DNA of 28,265 bases, from assembly GCA_014116815.1 (NCBI GenBank), contig JACGYV010000018.1, positions 1 through 28,265 of the forward strand, given 5' to 3'. The stretch comes from Holosporaceae bacterium 'Namur'. GTDB lineage: Bacteria > Pseudomonadota > Alphaproteobacteria > Rickettsiales > Midichloriaceae. The position numbers and the translations under genes were made by a program. Shown one piece after another: positions 7,278-15,099 of this stretch. The notes under the pieces are model-generated. The model saw nothing but the letters and a program-made list of their open reading frames with translations, had not been told where the DNA came from and made no database searches. The first letter of the stretch is position 1; every line of letters starts with the position of its first letter.

Positions 7278-10200
7278 TTACAAAATTATTTCAGGTTGTG
7301 AGTAATAATTATTGGCTTGTTCCTTGCATAAACTCCAATAATGGTCAAGTTCATTAAAACTATATAACTTCTCATCATATGCCTCACATTTATTGCCTAG
7401 TGCTAAATAACTGTTAGCCTTAGTCCCAAGGAAAAATGCAGCTTCATTTAAAGAATTTACTTTATCTGTAGCTTTAGTCATGCCACATAGGTTATACTTA
7501 TGTGGCTCCATAGCTTTCTTTATAGTTGAAATTAATCCTTTATGAATGTTATTTAAAACTCCATTAGTAAATGGCTGTAACTCAGCTTTCAATATCTCTC
7601 TATTAGCATAAGCTAAACCAAATGCTAAGAATGCTTTTTCTATTACCGGGGCTGTTCCAACCAATGTATCTTCTTTGCACAATATATGTTTGATACTATC
7701 CATCAATTTCTTAAGCGAAAGCGTACTTAGCTTAGTAATATCATTAGTAATACCTTTGCTATTTTTAATTATTGTCTCAGTATCTTCTTGCTTAGCTAGC
7801 CTTGCATAATCAATTGGTTGCCATCCTAAAACTTTATCTTTTAAGGTAATATCTGCTTTTACTTTCAATAACATCTTAATAGCATTTATGTCTCCCATAG
7901 AAGCAGCAGTATGGAATGCATTATAACCATCTTTAGAGTGTGCTGAAGTTTTAAGTACTAATGAGGAAGTAATTAGTATCTCACTGCATTTTAACATGGA
8001 GTATTGAAGTGCTGAAAGGTTATAGTTATTAAAGATTTGTGTATCTGCACCTTTTTCAGTAAGTAAATTTGTAATCTCTAAATTATGATAATATGCGGCA
8101 TAATGTAGGGCTGTTTCACCAAGTTTATTTTGTATGCTAATGTCTGCGCCTTTTTCAATGAGAAATAAGGTATTATCTTCGCTACCTATTGCTGCTGTAT
8201 AATGTAGAGGTGCTGAAGAAGATTCACAATCATAATCATTTATTCCCGGAGAGAATTGCTCTAACACAAACTTTAAGTATTCTTTATCCTTAGCTATACT
8301 AGCTATATGTAACAGTTTCTTACCAATACTCTTAACTCTGTCTATAAATTCTGGGTTATCTTTGTTGTGGTTATTGAGATGACTTACTGCAATTCGGATG
8401 TTATTTATAACAAGTTTAGAATCCCTATGCTCGCTCGAGTTATCGAGTGATATATGTGCTTTTAAAGCTTCGATCAAATATTTTATTGCCTCCGTATGCT
8501 CTCCTAGATTGTTATAATATATAACTCCGATTTCGATTAATAATCCGGCAATATCATCAGAATAGTTGCCTTGATATAATGCTTTTCTCATCTCAAGTGC
8601 TTGCTTGTAATATTCCAGTGCTTTTTCATGTTCTCCTAAATTTGTATAGCTAAAACCTAAACTATACAATGAATTGGCAATATCAGGATGGTTGTCTTTA
8701 TATAATGCTTTTCTCATCTCAAATGCTTGCTTGTGATATTTCAGTGCTTTTTCATGTTCTCCTAAATTTGTATGTCTAATACCTAAACTATATAATGAAC
8801 TGGCAACATCAGGATGGTTGCCTTGATATAATGCCTTTCTCATCTCAAATGCTTGCTTGCCATATTCTAGTGCTTCTTTATTATCACCCAAACGTTCATA
8901 GCTAATACCTAAACTGTTTAATGAACTGGCAATATGAGGATGGTTGCCTTTATATAATGCTTTTCTCATCTCAAATGCTTGCTTGTGATATTTCAGTGCT
9001 TCTTTATTATCGCTAAAACGGTCATAGCTAATACCTAAACTGTACAAGGAATTGGCAATATTAGGATGGTTGCCTTTATATAATGTCTTTCTCATCTCAA
9101 ATGCTTGCTTGTAATATTCCAGTGCTTCTTTATTATCACCCAAACGTTCATGGCAAACACCTAAATTATATAATGAAGTAGCAATATCAGGATGGTTGCC
9201 TTGATATAATGCCTTTCTCATCTCAAGTGCTTGCTTGCCATATTCTAGTGCTTCTTTATTATCACCCAAACGTTCATAGCTACTACCTAAACTGTTTAAT
9301 GAACTGGCAATATGAGGATGGTTGCCTTTATATAATGCTTTTCTCATCTCAAATGCTTGCTTGTGATATTTCAGTGCTTCTTTATTATCGCCTAAACGGT
9401 CATAGCTAATACCTAAACTATGCAATGAATTGGCAATATGAGGATGGTTGCCTTTATATAATGCTTTTCTCATCTCAAATGCTTGCTTGTGATATTTCAG
9501 TGCTTCTTTATTATCGCCTAAATGGTCATAGCTAATACCTAAACTATGCAATGAATTGGCAATATGAGGATGGTTGCCTTTATATAATGTCTTTCTCATC
9601 TCAAATGCTTGCTTGTCATATTCCAGTGCTTTTTCATGTTCTCCTAAATTTGTATGGCCAATACCTAAACTGTATAATGAACTGGCAATATCAGGATGGT
9701 TGTCTTTATATAATGACTTTCTTATCTCTAGTGCTTGCTTGTCATATTCTAAAGATACTTCATACTTTAGTTCAATGTGTAAGAAGTAGTCACTTAGCTT
9801 TCCTAAAACTAATGCTAATTCTGCAGATTTTAATTTGTTACTATGCTCTACTAACTTTATTGCATGATTAGCATAAACCTTGCTCGTCTCCCAAGAATGG
9901 TCAGGCATATTATCCACCCAAGGAAATTTTTGATCCATTATGGTAATAAGCTTCTCTAAAAGTTTATTTTGCTCATTAAAATTAGTTAACTTTGTAATGT
10001 ATAATTGAGTAAATTTCTGTACTTCCCGGTGTATACTAACACCACCTGCATCAGTAGTTACTTCTATAAGTGATAAGCTAATCAAATTGTTAACTAATGC
10101 TTGTAAGTTATCCTGAGTGAGATCTTTTAACAGATCTTTAGGTATATAGTCAGGATCAAGGTAAGAACAATAGGCCAGTAACTTTAATGCCTCAGGGTTC

Positions 10201-12734
10201 TTATCTTTTAAATCTTTAAATAATACCCCTAACACTGGATCAATCTCTTCCAACCCACTATCTTTTTCTAGTGCTGCTTTATGTAAAGCTATATATTCTT
10301 TGATGGTGCATAATCCATTATTATTCAAATAGTTTGCTGCTGCTTTTAGATGATAGGGTATGGTACCTACGGCTTGAATCAGCTCATCTAGTTCTTCTTT
10401 TTCCCCCCTATCGCTTAAAGTTTTTATGAGATACTTTTTTGCTTCTTGATTATTAAATACTTCAAGCTTTATAGGTTTGAACCCGTTGCTATTAAGTAAT
10501 GTTCTGTCCTTTGTGGTAATGACTGCTTCAAAATTCGCTTCTAGTGCTTGGATGTAAACTTCAATATCTTCTCTATTTTCTACATTATCAAATACAAATA
10601 TAATTTTTTGGTGGCTTATCTTTAGCTTACTGTTTATAGAATTTATTACTTGATTGCTACTCATATCATTTATGTTAACCTCAAGCTCTCTTGCGATGTC
10701 CTTATAAGCATCATCTATTTTTGTTTGACTATCAGCAGATATCCACTTAACTATATATCCTTGGTTTTTAGCTTGGTATGCATATTCTAAAGCTAATGAA
10801 GTTTTACCTATCCCACCAAACCCGCTTATTATCGCTATTTTATTATATGTGAGCTCTTGTTTAATATTATTTACTTCTTCTATTCTGCCGGTGAAATTTA
10901 GATCCCGCAGTAAAGGTAAGTAACTTGAAATCTCCCACGCCTTACCGGTATCTTCTTCGTTAGTTCTTATTTTTTTAAGTTCATCTATAACTTCAGGAAA
11001 AGAATTAAGGTACTTTTCTGCTTGTGCTCTAAATATATCAATGCTTTCCTTGCATTGTAGAAAGTACTTAGTACTGAACTCATGCTGCTCGAGTGTACAT
11101 TTATTTATTATTTTTTCTAATTGTTTTTTTGTGAAAGAAGAAAGATTACTATTCTTAAGGTTCTCATAATACTTAAATAGCTTGTAAATCTTCTTATCTA
11201 TTCCTATAGATCTCTCAAATAATTGATTATGCTCTCTCGGTTCACTTTTAGAAGTCTGGTAATGACCTCCATATGCCAGCCTAAATTCTTGTGCTGTTGA
11301 TAACTCATCTTTGGGCTCGAATTTATCATTAAAATTCTTTTCAACTCTTACATATTCACTAAATGATACCTGACCTGAAAATAAACTACCTAGAACCTCA
11401 GCAAGCACAAATACCGGGATCTCATGTATGGTATCAACAACGTAACTTTTATATAAGGAGTCCTTTGCATACTTAACAATATTAGTAATTTTAGTTCCAA
11501 TATCTATAGTATACCCACCACCTAATGATGCTCCGTTTAAAACTGAGGTAAAACTTTTGACTTTTGATCCAATAGTATGATTGTATAGTAAGTCAAGCCC
11601 CATTTTTACAGTTCCTTCAGCCTTCCCTTTTACTTCTAGTTTTGGCCAATCATTTACCCACTCCATTCTATTTGGCAGCTCGGTTTCTGGATCAAATGTT
11701 TTGATCATTCCCTCCAATTTATGAGTAGTTAAAGTAGCCGTTAGGCCTTGGGCTAATGCATTTATTTCAAATCCGGTAGTAACTTTCATAACTGTTTTAA
11801 GTTTATTGGAAATCCATCCCGCTTGCTCTAGATACCAATCCTTCTCTATTTCAGGAAAAAGTCTATACACTTTACCAATATGAATACCTGCCATATTAAC
11901 AAAATTAGGGGCTGACAAGTAAGCTTTTATGTTTAATGTATTATAGTCAAAACCTGTAAATGACCCCTTGATATTAGATGAAAATCTTTCCATTACATCA
12001 GCAGCACCAGGACCGTCAAAATTTATTCCAAGCATTCCGTAATATTCAAACTTACTTGCAGCAAAAAATACACTTTGCTCTGTAAACCACCCGCCTAATG
12101 AATGTCCTGTAGAGGATAAATTATAACCAAGTTCTTTGGCTAATCTTACTGATTGCTCTGTCGCATTATAGGCATGGATTTGTTGATCCATTATTCTTCC
12201 GCCTAATACTCCTTTATATCCGGTTTTAACATCAGGGTTTCGTGTAACCATATCTGCTAACCCCAACTCAAGTACTGTACCTTTGTGTGCTAATACTAAT
12301 TGATGAGTTTTGTTATTAATATATAAAGCAGCATAGTAACCACTCTCATCATCTACAAATGTTTGCTTTACTTCCCAATCTTTAATTTTAATAGTTTCGC
12401 CTTTTACAGTTATACTTTCTACTACATCTCCTGCTTTGCTGTTTTGATATACATGTTGTGCGAGTAAAGCATGTATATAGTCACTTGGGAACTTATCATA
12501 ATTTAAATTATTATCCTCTATTTTAGCTTCAATTTCTTCTATGAAATTTTGGCTCCCTGCAGGAATATTGCCCCAATGCACATTTCCGATTACTGTATTT
12601 TGTTTTATAGCTTCGACTAATAGTTTTAGAGAGTCATTTGTTAGAATAATACTTCTTAAATCTAATTGTAATAAATATGGGTTATTTTGTTTAACTTTTT
12701 CTATGATTTCTAGATATATATTGTTAATTCCCAT
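7278..12734 (-). CDS. NLR-like protein: LRR, class 3 lipase, NB-ARC, TPR and ankyrin repeats
   Basis: 1818 residues. Order of parts: one leucine-rich-repeat-like segment (about 18-75); an alpha/beta-hydrolase of lipase class 3 type (about 85-300) with the nucleophile elbow GHSLGG at 210-215 (Ser212); a linker region (300-600); an NB-ARC ATPase (about 610-910). The ATPase has a P-loop GFGGIGKTS (638-646), Walker B IIFVFDNV (711-718), a TTKDR sensor (740-744), GTIPYHL (790-796, in the place of GLPL) and an IHREV motif in the MHD position (901-905). Ten 42-residue TPRs of kinesin-light-chain type follow (about 1010-1430), then three to four ankyrin repeats (1505-1655) and an unknown helical C-terminus. 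AAGGA lies 6 bp before the ATG. Such STAND proteins oligomerise on sensing a ligand and release the effector domain, here a lipase. It could be anti-phage defence or a host-directed effector; the sequence cannot decide. Confidence 0.9.
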   Translation of the reverse strand: MGINNIYLEIIEKVKQNNPYLLQLDLRSIILTNDSLKLLVEAIKQNTVIGNVHWGNIPAGSQNFIEEIEAKIEDNNLNYDKFPSDYIHALLAQHVYQNSKAGDVVESITVKGETIKIKDWEVKQTFVDDESGYYAALYINNKTHQLVLAHKGTVLELGLADMVTRNPDVKTGYKGVLGGRIMDQQIHAYNATEQSVRLAKELGYNLSSTGHSLGGWFTEQSVFFAASKFEYYGMLGINFDGPGAADVMERFSSNIKGSFTGFDYNTLNIKAYLSAPNFVNMAGIHIGKVYRLFPEIEKDWYLEQAGWISNKLKTVMKVTTGFEINALAQGLTATLTTHKLEGMIKTFDPETELPNRMEWVNDWPKLEVKGKAEGTVKMGLDLLYNHTIGSKVKSFTSVLNGASLGGGYTIDIGTKITNIVKYAKDSLYKSYVVDTIHEIPVFVLAEVLGSLFSGQVSFSEYVRVEKNFNDKFEPKDELSTAQEFRLAYGGHYQTSKSEPREHNQLFERSIGIDKKIYKLFKYYENLKNSNLSSFTKKQLEKIINKCTLEQHEFSTKYFLQCKESIDIFRAQAEKYLNSFPEVIDELKKIRTNEEDTGKAWEISSYLPLLRDLNFTGRIEEVNNIKQELTYNKIAIISGFGGIGKTSLALEYAYQAKNQGYIVKWISADSQTKIDDAYKDIARELEVNINDMSSNQVINSINSKLKISHQKIIFVFDNVENREDIEVYIQALEANFEAVITTKDRTLLNSNGFKPIKLEVFNNQEAKKYLIKTLSDRGEKEELDELIQAVGTIPYHLKAAANYLNNNGLCTIKEYIALHKAALEKDSGLEEIDPVLGVLFKDLKDKNPEALKLLAYCSYLDPDYIPKDLLKDLTQDNLQALVNNLISLSLIEVTTDAGGVSIHREVQKFTQLYITKLTNFNEQNKLLEKLITIMDQKFPWVDNMPDHSWETSKVYANHAIKLVEHSNKLKSAELALVLGKLSDYFLHIELKYEVSLEYDKQALEIRKSLYKDNHPDIASSLYSLGIGHTNLGEHEKALEYDKQAFEMRKTLYKGNHPHIANSLHSLGISYDHLGDNKEALKYHKQAFEMRKALYKGNHPHIANSLHSLGISYDRLGDNKEALKYHKQAFEMRKALYKGNHPHIASSLNSLGSSYERLGDNKEALEYGKQALEMRKALYQGNHPDIATSLYNLGVCHERLGDNKEALEYYKQAFEMRKTLYKGNHPNIANSLYSLGISYDRFSDNKEALKYHKQAFEMRKALYKGNHPHIASSLNSLGISYERLGDNKEALEYGKQAFEMRKALYQGNHPDVASSLYSLGIRHTNLGEHEKALKYHKQAFEMRKALYKDNHPDIANSLYSLGFSYTNLGEHEKALEYYKQALEMRKALYQGNYSDDIAGLLIEIGVIYYNNLGEHTEAIKYLIEALKAHISLDNSSEHRDSKLVINNIRIAVSHLNNHNKDNPEFIDRVKSIGKKLLHIASIAKDKEYLKFVLEQFSPGINDYDCESSSAPLHYTAAIGSEDNTLFLIEKGADISIQNKLGETALHYAAYYHNLEITNLLTEKGADTQIFNNYNLSALQYSMLKCSEILITSSLVLKTSAHSKDGYNAFHTAASMGDINAIKMLLKVKADITLKDKVLGWQPIDYARLAKQEDTETIIKNSKGITNDITKLSTLSLKKLMDSIKHILCKEDTLVGTAPVIEKAFLAFGLAYANREILKAELQPFTNGVLNNIHKGLISTIKKAMEPHKYNLCGMTKATDKVNSLNEAAFFLGTKANSYLALGNKCEAYDEKLYSFNELDHYWSLCKEQANNYYSQPEIIL
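8571..9704 (-). repeat. 126-bp tandem repeats encoding the TPR array
   Basis: Nine 42-codon units inside the NLR-like gene, each containing a version of KQAFEMRKALYKGNHP, follow one another with few changes even at silent positions. For example, the units around 9300-9420 and 9430-9550 are almost the same. A tenth, diverged unit closes the array. This indicates recent expansion or homogenisation, and copy number may vary between strains. Plus-strand ORFs here are shadows. Confidence 0.9.
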
Positions 12735-13141
12735 ATTAATTCCTTGTTACAACTATATTAATCTTTTTTGACATTATATTATTGAACACAATTTTATATA
12801 ATGCATTAGCGTCATATATTAGGAAAAAAATCTTATACAAGAATAAAAATATTAACTTATGTTACTTAAGTTCAGATATTTTTTAACAATTATCGGCTAC
12901 ATACTAATATTCATAAACTATGCATTACATTAAAAGAAGTATGGGAAATAAAGTAATACCCTCAACATTGGATTCCTGCATCTTATTCCCTGTAGCTTTA
13001 CTAAAATACGCTGTAGCTAGCATGGATCTTGGGCTAAAAATTAATCTTAGGTAGGGTTACGAGAAATGAAATATGAAGGTAGATATAAGGTAAGGCAAGC
13101 AACTAATGATTATGTATATGAAAAAGTACAAGCCTATAGAT
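12735..13141. other. AT-rich intergenic region without a recognisable gene
   Basis: On the minus strand a TATAAT-like box lies about 40-50 bp before the NLR-like gene, without a good -35 sequence. I see no ORF, RNA gene or repeat that can be supported in the rest. The stretch leads directly into the IS6 relic at 13142. Confidence 0.4.
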
Positions 13142-13324
13142 TTCAAATAGCGCCACTATGAAGGGGAGATTATATTATTATGTGTTCGCTGGTATTTGAG
13201 ATACAGGCTTAGCTCCCGCAATTTAGCAGAGTTAATGGAAGAGAGAGGATTAAACATATGCCCAAGTACAGTATACAGGTTGGTTGAGCATTATGGTTCT
13301 AAAATACAAAAGAAAAATTACTAA
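13142..13324 (+). pseudogene. IS6-family transposase relic (N-terminal part)
   Basis: Frame 13142-13324 reads FK, a stop codon, then RHYEGEIILLCVRWYLRYRL and onward to STVYRLVEHYGSKIQKKNY and a stop. This is the N-terminal zinc-ribbon/HTH part of IS6/IS26-type transposases. There is a stop early in the frame and the catalytic DDE core is missing, so it cannot be functional. It differs in sequence from the complete IS6 element at 24286-25115, so it comes from another member. The 260 bp after it up to the next gene are nearly pure AT and hold nothing I can name. Confidence 0.8.
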
Positions 13325-13585
13325 TTATTTTATACGAATTATTTGCTTACAACCCTTTTATACTATGCACTACAGCTGATTTCTTATATTGAACTCAGGT
13401 TGCTTTCAACAATTTCTCTTCTTCCATATTTATACTTATTACAATGTATATACTAAAATAAATATATTACATATATAATATATTGTTTTTAATAAATAAA
13501 TGAATAATATTTGATAATAATAAAAGAGCGATTTAATTAAATTAATAATAAGATTTTTTTAAACATAATATTTAAGATATAACCT

Positions 13586-14884
13586 ATGAAAGAGTTGAGA
13601 GACACTTTAAAAGAGAATTTTTCAAGCCTAGGTGTTTGTGCAGATAGCACTATTTTTAGTCAGGCTATTACATACAAAAATATAAGGAGAATAAAACAAT
13701 TATTAAGTAAATACAGCAATCAACAAAAGAAGGATGAAATGATTCATGCAAAAGATAACCAAGCTTTTGTTAAGGCTGCTAGTGGTGGCCATATGGAAGT
13801 ATTAAAGTTACTACTAGAGCATACCCCTGATCAGCAAAAAAGAAATAAAATGATACATGCTCTAAATAACCAAGCTTTTGTTAAGGCTGCTAGTGGTGGC
13901 CATATGGAAGTATTTAAGTTACTACTAGAGCATACCCCTGATCAGCAAAAAAGAAATAAAATGATACATGCTCTAAATAACCAAGCTTTTGTTAATGCTG
14001 CTAGCGGTGGCCATATGGAAGTATTAAATTTAGTATTAGAGCATATTACCAATCAAGAAAAAAGAGATGAAATAATCCACGATCAAAATAACCAAGCTTT
14101 TGTTAAGGCTGCTTGGCGTGGCCATGTAAGAGTATTAAAGCTATTGATAGAGCATACTCCCGATCAGCAAAAAAGAGATGAAATTATCCATGATCAAAAT
14201 AACCAAGCTTTTGTTGATGGTGCTTGGTATGGCTTCATAGAAATATTAAACTTATTACTAGAGCATACTCCCGATCAACAAAAAAGAGATGAAATGATCC
14301 ATATTAGAAATGACCATTGTTTTATTTATGCTGCTAGGAACGGTCATATAAGAGTATTAAAGCTACTATTAGAGCATACTCCCAATCAAGAAAAAAGGGA
14401 TCAAATGATTTTTGCTCAAGATGAAAAGGCTTTTATTAGTCAGACGAACTTTTGTAGTCAGAGTTTTGGATTCTTACTTTCACTAATTCCATCTTTATCA
14501 ATAAGTAAATTTTTAAATAATAAAATAGTTCCAAAACTTCATGAACAAGCAAAGCAAAGTATCCAGCCATATATGTGTTTAGAGAAATATTTTAAAATTG
14601 CAAAAAGACTAAGTATTTTAAATTCTGTATGTAAAAGCCTTTCTTCATATTTTGAAGAAGAGTTTAAAATTCCGATTGAGGTTTCTTCATATATATTTTC
14701 TACGGCTATAGGCTTAGCTGATAGGAACCAGTTAGAAAAAATTGAAGCCATTAAGGCGGAAGTAAATGAGGAAAGTAAATCTGATACTGCTGGCGGAATA
14801 ATAAGAAAGATTAACAAAAGAGTCTCCTTTATTGAAAAAGTAATGAAGTATGAAGAAATCCGAAAGCAAAGTCTATCAGTTTGA
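13586..14884 (+). CDS. Ankyrin-like protein B with 37-residue repeats
   Basis: 432 residues. About eight units of 37 residues (roughly residues 20-290) share a core such as AFVKAASGGHMEVLKLLLEH followed by TPDQQKRxxMIHAxNNQ. The first half of each unit is an ankyrin helix pair; the DQxKRxxMI part replaces the usual hairpin. The C-terminal 110 residues are non-repetitive: YFKIAKRLS (about 328-336), then IPIEVSSYIF at 362-371, then a charged tail ending at 432. This end domain is shared with the next gene, and more weakly with the ankyrin protein at 21953. No signal peptide or membrane segment is seen. No clear ribosome binding site precedes the ATG. Likely a protein-binding effector, by family analogy only. 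Confidence 0.85.
   Translation: MKELRDTLKENFSSLGVCADSTIFSQAITYKNIRRIKQLLSKYSNQQKKDEMIHAKDNQAFVKAASGGHMEVLKLLLEHTPDQQKRNKMIHALNNQAFVKAASGGHMEVFKLLLEHTPDQQKRNKMIHALNNQAFVNAASGGHMEVLNLVLEHITNQEKRDEIIHDQNNQAFVKAAWRGHVRVLKLLIEHTPDQQKRDEIIHDQNNQAFVDGAWYGFIEILNLLLEHTPDQQKRDEMIHIRNDHCFIYAARNGHIRVLKLLLEHTPNQEKRDQMIFAQDEKAFISQTNFCSQSFGFLLSLIPSLSISKFLNNKIVPKLHEQAKQSIQPYMCLEKYFKIAKRLSILNSVCKSLSSYFEEEFKIPIEVSSYIFSTAIGLADRNQLEKIEAIKAEVNEESKSDTAGGIIRKINKRVSFIEKVMKYEEIRKQSLSV
13745..14410 (+). repeat. 111-bp tandem repeats in ankyrin gene B
   Basis: The segment AACCAAGCTTTTGTTAAGGC recurs exactly 111 bp apart (13757 and 13868), and related units continue to about 14410. The first two units are almost identical over their full length, indicating a recent duplication. 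Confidence 0.85.
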
Positions 14885-14917
14885 AAATTAAAAATATAGT
14901 ACCAAGGTAGGATATAG

Positions 14918-14983
14918 GGAAGTGTTGTAAAAATTAAAGAATCAACTTTTTATTATTTGCTTTTCTGCTTTTGCAACACTACC
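14918..14983. repeat. MITE-like palindromic element, copy 2
   Basis: 66 bp starting GGAAGTGTTG and ending TTTTGCAACACTACC, with complementary ends. Its reverse complement matches 2603-2669 along the whole length. It begins 34 bp after the stop of ankyrin gene B, so besides being a mobile remnant it may act as a transcript-end hairpin. Confidence 0.6.
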
Positions 14984-15099
14984 TCAAATAGAGATTGGAA
15001 AATGAAATTTAGAATAATCCCTAGCAAATTACTATTCAATAAAATTACTAACTTAGGTATGCCTTAATTTAATATAATAATAAAAACAGGAGCTATTGT

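Noticed and set aside
8571..9704. CRISPR array
   Set aside because: Units are contiguous, in frame and 126 bp long without unique spacers; they encode TPRs. The same holds for the other tandem arrays in the window.
9209..9871. Plus-strand ORFs opposite the TPR array
   Set aside because: Products of the 126-bp repeat read backwards; no start signal or motif.
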